NCBI RefSeq assembly: GCF_022271405.1
Contig: NZ_JAJNAL010000011.1
Span: 62,001-126,000 of the forward strand
Direction: 5' to 3'
Length of the DNA: 64,000 nt
From: Rhodopseudomonas infernalis
GTDB lineage: Bacteria > Pseudomonadota > Alphaproteobacteria > Rhizobiales > Xanthobacteraceae
Numbering within the stretch: position 1 is the stretch's first letter; each line of letters opens with the position of its first letter. Made by a program: the position numbers and the translations under genes. The notes beneath the pieces were generated by a model. The model made no database searches and was not told where the DNA came from. It was given only the letters and a program-made list of their open reading frames with translations. Positions 23,634 to 35,675 of the stretch are shown one piece after another.

Positions 23634-24194
23634 GTGGCTGAAGAGCACAAAGCTCGGGATATAGCTCTATTGGACGCTTTGGATCGCCTCCCAAGGGTTG
23701 CAATCCGAAGCCGAGTATGGCGCACCGTGAGGGCGGAACGAGACCCCTTAGAGGGCGGAAGCTCCCGAGGCCGTTGGGGCCACGAGCAGATGGAAACGCT
23801 GTACTCCTCTTTCGAGGAGGATGGTTCGATCGCTGAAATTTTCTCTCTGCTCTCTTCGCAGCCCGTTTTCCCCTCAAAGCTCCGTTGGCTGGCCTATGAG
23901 CTGCAAGCTGAATTAGAGGACGTATTGTCCCTGTCGACCCTGCCCGAACTGGCCGCACTAGGCGTGGACACCACACGGTATACGGCTCGCGAGTATCGAC
24001 GGACGCAAGAAATCGCAGACGCTGCTTTGTTTCTTGGGTTCAAAGGCCTTGTTGTGCCAAGCGCGCGGTGGGATTGCTCCAATTTGGTCACGTTCACAGA
24101 GAAGACCGATCCTGATAATCTGACCTTGGTCAGCGCTCCGAAGGCCATCGATTGGACCGAGTGGCGCGCGCTTCGTGCGGCCAGAACGCGATAG
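23634..24194 (+). CDS. RES-domain toxin
   Basis: This 186-residue protein has the RES features: Arg47 in RGRWG, Tyr57 in TLYSS, Glu68 in SIAEI and Ser143 in VVPSARWDCSNLVTF. RES toxins such as MbcT destroy NAD+ by phosphorolysis or hydrolysis, and ParT modifies a PRPP synthetase. I chose GTG at 23634, one base after the antitoxin TAA; an ATG at 23571 would overlap the antitoxin by 62 bases and add 21 unneeded residues. All key residues are present, so it is probably active. The extra upstream gene is the unusual part. Confidence 0.9.
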   Translation: MAEEHKARDIALLDALDRLPRVAIRSRVWRTVRAERDPLEGGSSRGRWGHEQMETLYSSFEEDGSIAEIFSLLSSQPVFPSKLRWLAYELQAELEDVLSLSTLPELAALGVDTTRYTAREYRRTQEIADAALFLGFKGLVVPSARWDCSNLVTFTEKTDPDNLTLVSAPKAIDWTEWRALRAARTR

Positions 24195-24714
24195 ACTGCG
24201 CTTTTCCGAGACAGTGCAACGGCGGGGCGCTCCTTCATGAAGAGATTTACGTTCCTTCAGGTTAGGCATTCGCTGTCGCAGCTGTCTGTTTAGGGTGCGA
24301 ACAAGCTTCACGTATGGCGGCCTGCCCAACACAACAAACATCTTCCAGTCGATACAAAATGTGGATACAAGACGCGCATCTTGGAATGCGAATTCGCTAG
24401 CGATATCAGCGCTGATGGATTGTCTAGGCGGCTCCCAACCAACTGTACCACGCCGTTCCTCGCGGGCTCCGCTGCCCAGACCTCCTCATCCTGGCTTCGC
24501 CGGTCTGCCTCGCAGATTTAGGTGACTTGAGATTCGAGCGCTCCGCTCGCGGGTTAGCGCATGGGCGGTTGTCTTCAATCCGCAATGCGCGAACATTCTC
24601 GGGCCTGCACGTAAGAGGCTACGGAGCGCCAATCGAAACCGGCGAACGTCGCCTCGGTTATTTCGGCCCGCCCGCCGCCGATCGCAGCGCTGAGGAACTT
24701 CCCGGACGACAGGT
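24195..24714. other. Right end of the element and flanking non-coding DNA
   Basis: From 24195 to 24433 there is low-G+C sequence with no supportable gene. The att-like repeat is at 24434-24451. From 24452 on the composition returns to that of the host genome, again with no gene I can support before the promoter at 24715. Confidence 0.5.
24434..24451 (+). repeat. Distal att-like direct repeat
   Basis: CCCAACCAACTGTACCAC differs at one base from the tRNA-His 3' end at 21047-21064. It is not part of a second tRNA, since no cloverleaf precedes it. It marks the right edge of the integrated element. Confidence 0.85.
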
Positions 24715-24739
24715 GGAACGACGCCCCGCGCGGTACGTT
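24715..24739 (+). promoter_or_regulatory. EcfG-type general-stress promoter
   Basis: GGAAC at 24715-24719, 16 bases, then CGTT at 24736-24739 matches the sigma-EcfG consensus of alphaproteobacteria (GGAAC-N16/17-CGTT). It lies 34 bases before the next ATG. Confidence 0.65.
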
Positions 24740-24773
24740 CCTTCGCCGAAGTGACTGACGATCGAGGGGACCC

Positions 24774-24998
24774 ATGGCCGAATTCGAACCAAGCGACGAG
24801 GCAATTGCCGTACTGGTAGACATCGCGCGGACCGCCGGTCGCGACCTGAATGTCGGCCAGCGGCTCGAGCTCGACCACTTGGTTTCGCAAGGACTCGCCA
24901 CAGCCGTGAAGAATGACCAGGGACAGCGGAGCTACCAAGTCACCGCGAAAGGCCAGAGTTTGCTCGATGAGCGCGGCGTGGGCGCCAATGAATCGTAA
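24774..24998 (+). CDS. Small hypothetical protein, likely stress-induced
   Basis: This 74-residue protein has a good ribosome-binding site (AGGGGA) and an EcfG-type promoter upstream. The pattern of helices with a C-terminal strand pair (SQGLATAVKNDQGQRSYQVTAKGQSLL) resembles a winged-helix fold. I do not recognise a named family. It is followed 95 bases later by a co-oriented small membrane protein and may share its transcript. Confidence 0.65.
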   Translation: MAEFEPSDEAIAVLVDIARTAGRDLNVGQRLELDHLVSQGLATAVKNDQGQRSYQVTAKGQSLLDERGVGANES

Positions 24999-25092
24999 CG
25001 CTGCTGAATGACCGATTGTTCATGAAGTTGAACGGCTGCTGCTCTGGATCGGCTCGCGACGGATGTATACGTAGAGGCGAATGGAGAAACCC

Positions 25093-25479
25093 ATGAGCGA
25101 CCTCGATCACCGCGCAGAAATCGAACGCCATCTGGCCTGGTTCGAGTCAAAGCTGCCGCCCAAGCCCGCACACTTTGTCGGATGGCTGCGAAAGCCATCT
25201 TCGCGCTATGTGCGTCTGCCGGTCGGTGTCGCGTTGGTCGGCGGCGGCGTGCTCAGCTTTCTTCCGGTACTCGGGCTTTGGATGTTGCCGCTCGGTCTTG
25301 TCCTGATTTCGCAGGACGTCCCGGCGCTTGAAAAGCCGACAGCGCGAACGTTGGGATGGCTCGAGCGTAAATGGCTCGAGCATCAGCGCAAGAAGGGTGT
25401 CGACGCCACGCCTTTCAATGCCGAACAGCAAGCACTCGATTCTGCCACAACATCTCCGGCGAAACGGGTCGGAACCTAA
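25093..25479 (+). CDS. Small membrane protein, unknown function
   Basis: This 128-residue protein has a central hydrophobic hairpin (about residues 41-70, LPVGVALVGGGVLSFLPV then LWMLPLGLVLIS) between soluble ends. GGAGA before the ATG at 25093 supports this start; an ATG four codons upstream is the alternative. Similar PGPGW-like hairpin proteins occur in rhizobia, but the function is unknown to me. Confidence 0.65.
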   Translation: MSDLDHRAEIERHLAWFESKLPPKPAHFVGWLRKPSSRYVRLPVGVALVGGGVLSFLPVLGLWMLPLGLVLISQDVPALEKPTARTLGWLERKWLEHQRKKGVDATPFNAEQQALDSATTSPAKRVGT

Positions 25480-25629
25480 CCTGTTCGCATCAGGTCGTTG
25501 TGTGATTCAAAAGCCAACATGGCGTTGTAATCGGCGGCGGCCTTTGCCTAGCGTGTGAAGTTTTATCTTCCACGAATCAGCGTCCTGATTCACCTTTGTC
25601 GATCAATGGTCAATCGGGAGGCCCGTCGT

Positions 25630-26310
25630 ATGAACGTCATCGTCTTTGCGTCACGTAAAGGCGGCGCAGGTAAGAGCACACTGACCGCTCACTTGGCTGC
25701 CCATGTCACCAAAACTTCGAAACGCTGTTTGCTTGTCGACGCCGATCCGCAGGGTTCGCTCACGCTGTGGCACAAGCTGCGTGGTACCAACGAGCCACCG
25801 CTGCGCACCGCAACGCGTTCGGTCGGTGAGATCATCGCGACCGCAAAGCGCGACGGCTTCGATTGGGTATTCATCGACACGCCGCCGAATTTGTCCGCAG
25901 TGGTCGACGATGCGATTCGCCATGCCACCATGGTGATCATTCCGGCTCGTCCGGGTGTATTCGACGTCAACGCGGTGCAGGAGACGATCCAGAGCTGCCG
26001 CTCCAGCCGCAAGCCCTATGCGGTGGTTGTCAACGGCGCGCCAGCGTTGCGCGACGAGGTCGAGAGCCGCATCGTCACCATCGCGCGCGACGCTCTTGCC
26101 AAGTTCAAGGCGCCGGTGTGGGGCGGGCAGATCACCAATCGCGCCGACCTGCTGATGGCGCTGGGCGAAGGCCAGGGCGCTCGCGAATATGCGGCAGAAG
26201 GACGCGCCGCCTACGAGATCAGCCGGCTGTGGGCTGCGATCGAACGCTCGGTCAAAGCGATCCGCGGCGCCGGCGCAGCATCCGGAGCGATGCACAAGCA
26301 GGCCGCCTAA
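25630..26310 (+). CDS. Orphan ParA/MinD-family ATPase
   Basis: This 226-residue protein has the deviant Walker A KGGAGKST near residues 10-17, switch I DADPQGS and switch II DTPPNLS, all typical of ParA. No parB, parS or chemotaxis gene is adjacent, so it may position something other than the chromosome. Orphan ParAs place cellular cargo such as chemoreceptor clusters, carboxysomes or granules; phasin genes are 5 kb away, but a link would be guesswork. AGG lies shortly before the ATG. A terminator follows 45 bases after the stop. Confidence 0.85.
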   Translation: MNVIVFASRKGGAGKSTLTAHLAAHVTKTSKRCLLVDADPQGSLTLWHKLRGTNEPPLRTATRSVGEIIATAKRDGFDWVFIDTPPNLSAVVDDAIRHATMVIIPARPGVFDVNAVQETIQSCRSSRKPYAVVVNGAPALRDEVESRIVTIARDALAKFKAPVWGGQITNRADLLMALGEGQGAREYAAEGRAAYEISRLWAAIERSVKAIRGAGAASGAMHKQAA

Positions 26311-26354
26311 ACATTCCGAAAATGAGACGCGCGGATCCCGCGTGTTTTGATTCA

Positions 26355-26382
26355 AACCGTGGCGCGCCGCGCCGCGGTTTTC
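26355..26382 (+). terminator. Terminator after ParA-like gene
   Basis: AACCGTGGC (26355-26363) pairs with GCCGCGGTT (26371-26379) with one G-T wobble, followed by a short T run. Confidence 0.7.
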
Positions 26383-26438
26383 TGCCGTGGCTATCGAGCC
26401 TGCTCTGCACGTCGAGCCGTGCTTTTGCTCGCGGCAAG

Positions 26439-26468
26439 AAAAAAGCCGGGCTCACGAGGAACCCGGCT
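26439..26468 (-). terminator. Rho-independent terminator on the minus strand
   Basis: The arms CCCGGCT/AGCCGGG (26444-26450 and 26462-26468) are perfect, and read on the minus strand they are followed by TTTTTT. It can end the LysR transcript or the small RNA called here. Confidence 0.85.
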
Positions 26469-26565
26469 GAGGTATTGGCCTCGAGAGGCCGACACAATCA
26501 CCTTCCAAGAGGGATAACTGAAGCTCCGCACTACTGGAGGAGGGGGACATGTGTAGTGCAGACCC
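26439..26565 (-). ncRNA. Candidate small RNA with anti-Shine-Dalgarno loop
   Basis: Read on the minus strand, GCACTAC and GTAGTGC (26559-26553 and 26534-26528) form a perfect 7-base stem whose 18-base loop holds CCCCCTCCTCC. A second small stem GGCCTC-TC-GAGGCC lies at 26490-26477, and a rho-independent terminator follows at 26468-26439. Small RNAs of alphaproteobacteria with CCUCCUCCC loops (the alpha-r14/cuckoo/CcsR type) share this design and act on ribosome-binding sites. The 5' end is a guess. The opposite strand would show the same stem exposing GGAGGAGGGGG before a very short reading frame, a less likely alternative. Confidence 0.5.
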
Positions 26566-26713
26566 TCAGCATGGAGACATTTGATCTGCGAAACCGATTT
26601 GCAGCAACCAGGGGCGCCGCATGTCAGTCATGCATGCGAAGACCCAGCACAGTTCCACGGTATCTCAGATAAGTCTTGAGGCGCGCGCCGGCTGATCGAT
26701 CAGAAAACCAGGT

Positions 26714-27637
26714 TCAGCTCGGCCAGCGCTGCGCCTTGTTGACCACGAAGTCCCGGAACACCTGGACGCGGGCAACGGTCTTTAGCTCTTCGGGATACAC
26801 GAAGTACGTATCAAGCTGGATCGAGTCCTGCTCGTCGAATAGTTGCACCAACCGGTTCGGGTCTTCGACCAGATAGTCCGGCAGCGCGGCGATGCCGAGG
26901 CCCTGCTGGCAGGCACGTACCAGGCCCAGGATGTTGTTGACCTTGAAGTAGGGTTCGCGCGGCCCGGCGCCATTGCGGCCGGCGTCGACCAGCCAGCTGC
27001 GGTTCTGCAGATGCTGCGGCACCTGATTGTCGCTGAGCATGATCAGCCGGTGATTGTCGAGCTCTTCCAGCGTCCGCGGTGTGCCGAAATGCTTGATGTA
27101 TTCGGGCGAGCAATAGGCGTGGAAGCCGATCGAGAACAGCTTGCGCTGGATCAGGTCGGGCTGGGTCGGCTTGCGGGTGCGGATCGCGACGTCGGCCTCG
27201 CGCATCGAGAGGTCGAGCTCTTCGTCGGTGACGATCAGCGAGATCCGGATCTCCGGGTACAGCGCGGTGAATTCGCCGAGCCGCGGCACTAGCCAGTGAA
27301 TGCCGAGGCCGGGCGTGGTGGTGATCTTCAGATCGCCGCTGGGCCGCTCGCGGCTGTCCGTCAGCTTGGCGCGCGCCGCCTGCAACTGCATGAACACGTC
27401 ATGGGCAGTGCGGAACAACAGGTCGCCCTGTTCGGTCAGGATCAGCCCGCGTGCATGACGATGGAACAGCGAAACCGACAACTCCTGTTCCAGCGCGCTG
27501 ACCTGGCGCGACACGGCCGATTGCGAAAGGCCGAGCTGTTCACCCGCATGGGTGAAACTGCCGGCTTCAGCAGCGGCGTGAAAGACCTTGAGCTTATCCC
27601 AATCCATATCGGTGAACCCGTCGCGGTTTCGAGGCAC
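26714..27637 (-). CDS. LysR-family transcriptional regulator
   Basis: This 307-residue protein has the LysR helix-turn-helix (SFTHAGEQLGLSQSAVSRQVSALEQEL, within residues 25-60) and a C-terminal effector domain. GTG at 27637 follows the trxB stop by two bases and has AGGCGG upstream; the ATG at 27607 (MDWDKLKVF) is the more usual family start and gives 297 residues. It is co-transcribed with trxB, which suggests a redox-linked role. The target and effector are unknown. Confidence 0.9.
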   Translation of the reverse strand: MPRNRDGFTDMDWDKLKVFHAAAEAGSFTHAGEQLGLSQSAVSRQVSALEQELSVSLFHRHARGLILTEQGDLLFRTAHDVFMQLQAARAKLTDSRERPSGDLKITTTPGLGIHWLVPRLGEFTALYPEIRISLIVTDEELDLSMREADVAIRTRKPTQPDLIQRKLFSIGFHAYCSPEYIKHFGTPRTLEELDNHRLIMLSDNQVPQHLQNRSWLVDAGRNGAGPREPYFKVNNILGLVRACQQGLGIAALPDYLVEDPNRLVQLFDEQDSIQLDTYFVYPEELKTVARVQVFRDFVVNKAQRWPS

Positions 27638-27639
27638 GA

Positions 27640-28608
<969 letters not shown>

Positions 28609-28860
28609 TCAGCTCCCCAAACATAGGGCGGCGCGAAGCAGGGAATGGCCTGGCAGGGGCATCGCCAACGGGCGGAAGATTTGAGACGCAACTCTATGTC
28701 ATCTGGTGAGCTATGCAAGATTTGCAATCCGTCTGTGCAGGATTTCCCACCGTCTTTGGCAAACGAGTTGTGATCATCGCGAAATAAAATTGCTCGGGAT
28801 TGATCATCTGAGCTATGAGGAGACCGTTGCCTGCCTGTCCGCACCACGGGATTTCGCCGC

Positions 28861-29343
28861 GTGTCCAAGACCCTCGACCAGATCGACCTGAAAATTCTCC
28901 AGGAAATCCAGGATGACGGCCGAATCACCAATGTCGAATTGGCGAAGCGGGTCGGCATTTCGCCGCCGCCCTGCCTGCGCCGCGTCCGCACCCTGGAGGA
29001 GGAAGGTTACATCCAGGGTTATCGCGGGCTGCTCGACCCCGCCCATCTCGGCTTCGACGTCACGGTCTTTGCGTCGGTCCACCTGTCCAGCCAGGCCGAG
29101 GCGGATTTGCGCGGCTTCGAGGAGTTCGTCCGCAACGAGCCGCTGGTCCGGGAATGCTGGATGCTGTCCGGCGAGGTGGATTTCATCCTGAAATGCGTCG
29201 CGCCCGATATGGCGACCTTCCAGGCCTTCGTGGCGCATCTGACCGCGGCTCCACACGTCCGTAACGTCCGCACCTCGCTGGTGCTGCGCAATTCGAAATA
29301 CGCTGCCGCCGTCCCGCTGGAATTGAAGGCGGTTGCCACCTGA
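28861..29343 (+). CDS. Lrp/AsnC-family transcriptional regulator
   Basis: This 160-residue protein has the Lrp helix-turn-helix (NVELAKRVGISPPPCLRRVRTLEEEGYI, residues about 24-52) and a C-terminal RAM ligand-binding domain. It starts with GTG at 28861. It is divergent from trxB across a 255-base gap and alone on its strand. Members respond to amino acids and control their metabolism; the ligand here is unknown. Confidence 0.93.
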   Translation: MSKTLDQIDLKILQEIQDDGRITNVELAKRVGISPPPCLRRVRTLEEEGYIQGYRGLLDPAHLGFDVTVFASVHLSSQAEADLRGFEEFVRNEPLVRECWMLSGEVDFILKCVAPDMATFQAFVAHLTAAPHVRNVRTSLVLRNSKYAAAVPLELKAVAT

Positions 29344-29382
29344 TGAGCCGGGCCGCGGCCCGGCTCACCCGGCGCGTCGCAC

Positions 29383-29793
29383 TCAAATTTTGCGACGCAG
29401 CGTCGCGTCGAGGCTGATCGGTCCGCCGCCCGCCGTCGCCAGATACAGGCAGGCGAAGCAGAACAGGATCGCAGCGGTGCCGCCGTTCAGCAGCGGAAAC
29501 CACACCGGCGTTTCGCCCTTGAACATGTGGCCGAGGAAGTAAGCGAACGCCATCTCGCCCGACAGAATGAAGGCGACCAGCCGCGTGAACAGCCCGAGCA
29601 TCAGCATCGCGCCGAGGATCAGTTCGAGCGTGCCGGCGAAGCCGATCCGCGAGAACAGCTCGACCTGGGCGAAGTAGGGGACGACCGGAAACTTGAAGAT
29701 CTTCGCCACGCCGTACTGAAACAGCAGCAGGCCGGTGATGAAGCGAAACAGGCTCAGGACCGTGGGCTGCCACTTGGCGGCGAAGCTGTCCAT
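29383..29793 (-). CDS. DoxX family membrane protein
   Basis: This 136-residue protein has four predicted membrane helices and DoxX-type features (LFRFITGLLLFQYGVAKIF, ELILGAMLMLGLFTR and GHMFKGETPVWFPLLNGG). AAGGA lies before the ATG at 29793, which is better than longer upstream frames. DoxX proteins are poorly defined, with roles in redox or thiosulfate metabolism. The gene converges with the Lrp gene. Confidence 0.88.
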   Translation of the reverse strand: MDSFAAKWQPTVLSLFRFITGLLLFQYGVAKIFKFPVVPYFAQVELFSRIGFAGTLELILGAMLMLGLFTRLVAFILSGEMAFAYFLGHMFKGETPVWFPLLNGGTAAILFCFACLYLATAGGGPISLDATLRRKI

Positions 29794-29950
29794 GTTCGGT
29801 GCGCGTCCTTTGTTGATGATCGATGGTTGCTGGATACTTGGCGCTCCGCGCTCTTGTCCATTGGTCGCACCCTGCAACACGGACAAGTGAAGTCGGCTCC
29901 GCGGGTCGTGATCAGTTGGCCGCGGGGGCTGCACTGTCCCGCGGACAGCA

Positions 29951-29976
29951 AAAAGGCCGCCTCGCGGCGGCCTTTT
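29951..29976. terminator. Bidirectional terminator after greA
   Basis: AAAAGGCCGCC (29951-29961) pairs perfectly with GGCGGCCTTTT (29966-29976) around a four-base loop. It serves greA on the minus strand, 26 bases past its stop. Confidence 0.93.
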
Positions 29977-30002
29977 GCGTCATGTCGCGATGGTGAGCGC
30001 TG

Positions 30003-30479
30003 TCAGCGCCACTCGACCTTGGCGATCTCATAGGCCTTGGCGCCGCCGGGGGCGTTGACCTCGACCGAGGTCCCCATGGTCTTGCCAATCAGCGCCCGGG
30101 CGAGCGGCGACGTGATCGAAATCTTGCCCTTCTTGGCGTCGGCCTCGGCTTCGCCGACGATCTGCCAGACGGCCTTCTTCTCGGTGTCCTCGTCGATCAG
30201 CGTCACCGTCGCACCGAACTTGATGGTGTCGCCGGATAGCTTGCTGATATCGATGATATCGGCGCGCGCGAGCTTGTCTTCGAGCTCCGCGATGCGGCCC
30301 TCGTTGTGCGACTGCTCTTCCTTGGCGGCGTGATACTCGGCGTTCTCCGATAGGTCGCCATGCGAGCGCGCCTCGGCGATATGCTCGATGATGCGCGGAC
30401 GATCCTGCGACTGGCGCTTCTTCAATTCGTCCGAGAGCGCGGCATAGCCGCCCGCTGTCATCGGTACCTTTTCGACCAT
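30003..30479 (-). CDS. greA: Transcription elongation factor GreA
   Basis: This 158-residue protein matches GreA: an N-terminal coiled coil containing [23 protein letters not shown], whose acidic tip (Asp and Glu) reaches the RNA polymerase active site, and a C-terminal FKBP-like domain ending in [18 protein letters not shown]. It rescues backtracked polymerase by stimulating transcript cleavage. Length fits the family. A 19-base palindrome lies 30 bases upstream of the start. Confidence 0.97.
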   Translation of the reverse strand: MVEKVPMTAGGYAALSDELKKRQSQDRPRIIEHIAEARSHGDLSENAEYHAAKEEQSHNEGRIAELEDKLARADIIDISKLSGDTIKFGATVTLIDEDTEKKAVWQIVGEAEADAKKGKISITSPLARALIGKTMGTSVEVNAPGGAKAYEIAKVEWR

Positions 30480-30508
30480 CTTGCCTTCATCCTCGATATT
30501 CGCCGCGA

Positions 30509-30527
30509 CTGGTCACATGGTGACCAG
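30509..30527. promoter_or_regulatory. Perfect palindrome upstream of greA
   Basis: CTGGTCAC (30509-30516), ATG, GTGACCAG (30520-30527) is a perfect inverted repeat in the greA leader or promoter. It could bind a dimeric regulator or form a hairpin. Confidence 0.45.
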
Positions 30528-30704
30528 CCGCAATCTCGTCAGCTTGCCTAATGGCGAACCGCCGCGCGGGCACTCCAATAAAGTCCAGGAATACTTCCAG
30601 CCGGTCGCTCAGGAGTGCCGCGAACGGCCAAACAAAACTAACCTGAAGCTGGCGGGTTCCCGGCCTTGCCGATCAGTTTGCCGGGCGCACGGCCCGGCTG
30701 ACGA

Positions 30705-34034
<3,330 letters not shown>

Positions 34035-34071
34035 CAAATCTCGCTGACGCGGGCGGGCGGAAATCGGGCAC

Positions 34072-34100
34072 AAAAAAAGGGCGCGCTGTCGCGCGTCCCT
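34072..34100 (-). terminator. Terminator between tRNA-like gene and carB
   Basis: On the minus strand AGGGACGCGC (34100-34091) pairs with GCGCGCCCT (34086-34078) with one bulged base, followed by seven T. The only candidate gene upstream on this strand is the tRNA-like sequence at 34206-34281, which suggests that sequence is transcribed. Confidence 0.75.
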
Positions 34101-34205
34101 TGCTGTTCAGCGCCGGGCTTCCCCAGGCGCGCGGGCGTGTCTTAGACCAGTTTCCGCAGCGGCGAAAGGGTTTAACGACACCCGTCAACCGGCAATTTGG
34201 GGTCC

Positions 34206-34281
34206 TGGAGGCCCAGCCTGGACTTGAACCAGGAAAAAAGAGCGTTGCACCGCCCCCGCGTTGATCTTCCGCCACCGGGCC
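34206..34281 (-). tRNA. Degenerate tRNA-Cys-like gene
   Basis: These 76 bases have a perfect-length tRNA frame: acceptor GGCCCGG with CTGGGCC (one G-T wobble), T arm CCTGG-TTCAAGT-CCAGG, U73 and encoded CCA. U73 and the GCA triplet in the anticodon region are tRNA-Cys features. However, the D loop (GAAGATCAA) lacks the conserved GG, the best anticodon stem (GGGCG with CGCTC) leaves a six-base loop GTGCAA, and TTTTTT fills the variable region. It may be a tRNA pseudogene or a tRNA-like RNA with another role. A terminator follows 105 bases downstream. Confidence 0.6.
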
Positions 34282-34503
34282 GCATGCAGTGTGACCCTTC
34301 TGGGTGCGACAATCCAGCCCGACTGAGGGTTAACGTTAAATCCCGGTTCTAGGAACACTGACGGACGACACCCGCTCACGCATTCGTGTGCCGTCAAGCG
34401 TAACACTTTCCCGGTCTCGCCGTATCTTGTCACCGGAGGGTGCTGCGCTGGATGACGTCCGGCCGCGGTGCCGAGCGATCGAACGTCGAACCCGAGGAAA
34501 CCC

Positions 34504-35214
34504 ATGCGCATCATCAGCCGCTTTGCCCTCAGCGCCGCCGCCCTCGGCGCGCTGGCCTTCTTCGCAAGCTTCACGCCTGGTCGTGCCGCCGAGGAAGCCG
34601 TGGTGATCCCGCCGCCGGCGATCGATGCCAAGGCCGGGGAGGGGCTGCAAACCGCGGTGTTCGCCGGCGGATGTTTCTGGGGCGTGCAGGGCGTGTTTCA
34701 GCACACCACCGGCGTGGTCAATGCCGTCTCGGGCTATGCTGGCGGCAGCAAGGCCAGCGCGAACTACATGATGGTGTCGACCGGCGCCACCGACCATGCC
34801 GAGGCGGTGGAGATCAAATACGATCCCAAGCAGGTCAGCTACGGCAAGCTGCTGCAGATCTTCTTCTCGGTCGTGCACGACCCGACCCAGCTCAATCGGC
34901 AGGGCCCCGACAGCGGCACGCAGTATCGGTCGGCGATCTTCACCGTGAACGACGAGCAGAAGAAAGTCGCCGACGCCTATGTGGCGCAGCTCGGCGCCGC
35001 AAAGGTGTACGGCAGCCCGATCGTCACCAAGGTCGGACCGCTCGAACGGTTCTATGCCGCGGAGGCCTATCATCAGGACTACCTGACGCTGCACCCCAGC
35101 CAGCCCTATATTGTCTACAACGACCTGCCGAAGATCGATAACCTCAAGAAGCTGTTCCCGGGCGACTATCGCCAGAAGCCGACGCTGGTCAGCAGTGCCA
35201 AGGTCACAAATTGA
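34504..35214 (+). CDS. msrA: Peptide methionine-S-sulfoxide reductase, exported
   Basis: This 236-residue protein has a signal peptide (MRIISRFALSAAALGALAFF, cut after GRAA) and the MsrA active site GGCFWG with Cys57. MsrA repairs the S form of oxidised methionine, here probably in the periplasm. GAGGAAA lies before the ATG at 34504. It is followed by msrB 33 bases later, so the two act on both sulfoxide forms from one operon. Confidence 0.93.
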   Translation: MRIISRFALSAAALGALAFFASFTPGRAAEEAVVIPPPAIDAKAGEGLQTAVFAGGCFWGVQGVFQHTTGVVNAVSGYAGGSKASANYMMVSTGATDHAEAVEIKYDPKQVSYGKLLQIFFSVVHDPTQLNRQGPDSGTQYRSAIFTVNDEQKKVADAYVAQLGAAKVYGSPIVTKVGPLERFYAAEAYHQDYLTLHPSQPYIVYNDLPKIDNLKKLFPGDYRQKPTLVSSAKVTN

Positions 35215-35247
35215 GGCGGACGGTCGATTACACATTCAGGAGTTGTC

Positions 35248-35661
35248 ATGACCGATACCAAGACCCCGCCCGGCAAGGTTACCAAGAGCGAGGCGGAGTG
35301 GCGCAAGGAACTGACGCCGATTCAGTACGCCGTGTTGCGCGAGAAGGCGACCGAGCGTCCGTTCTCGGGCGAGTATGAATACGAGACCACGCCCGGCACC
35401 TATGTGTGTGCGGGCTGCGGCCAGACCCTGTTCGAATCCGATGCCAAGTTCGATTCCGGCTGCGGTTGGCCGAGCTTCACTGCGCCAGCGGAATCGGAGG
35501 TGGTCGACGAGGAGCGCGACGTCAGCCACGGCATGGTCCGCACCGAGGTGCTGTGCTCCAGCTGCAGCGGCCATCTCGGCCACGTATTTCCGGATGGGCC
35601 GGGGCCGACCGGCCTTCGTTACTGCATCAATTCGGCCGCGCTGAAACTGAAGCCGCGCTGA
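35248..35661 (+). CDS. msrB: Peptide methionine-R-sulfoxide reductase
   Basis: This 137-residue protein is MsrB, with catalytic Cys126 in RYCINSAAL, structural zinc cysteines Cys54, Cys57, Cys103 and Cys106, and Cys72 in GCGWPSF as a possible resolving cysteine. It has no signal peptide, unlike the MsrA before it, so it should be cytoplasmic. AGGAG lies before the ATG. Confidence 0.95.
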   Translation: MTDTKTPPGKVTKSEAEWRKELTPIQYAVLREKATERPFSGEYEYETTPGTYVCAGCGQTLFESDAKFDSGCGWPSFTAPAESEVVDEERDVSHGMVRTEVLCSSCSGHLGHVFPDGPGPTGLRYCINSAALKLKPR

Positions 35662-35675
35662 TGCGATGAGTTGGT

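Larger units (their letters stand above)
21047..24451 (+). mobile_element. Small integrated element at tRNA-His
   Basis: The tRNA-His 3' end at 21047-21064 is repeated with one mismatch at 24434-24451, the usual sign of integration into a tRNA gene. The roughly 3.4 kb between is visibly poorer in G+C (29 of 60 bases at 22981-23040 against 42 of 60 at 26041-26100). It has a truncated resolvase and one three-gene operon, and no complete integrase, so it is either a decayed island or one mobilised by another element. The bounding repeat is seen directly; the mechanism is inferred. Confidence 0.8.

Noticed and set aside
24527-24754. Small plus-strand frame after the element
   Set aside because: It ends within the region that reads as an EcfG promoter and has no family or ribosome-binding site.
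26550-26583. Eleven-codon frame behind GGAGGAGGGGG on the plus strand
   Set aside because: The same bases form the loop of a better-supported minus-strand hairpin with its own terminator; an 11-residue peptide cannot be supported from sequence.
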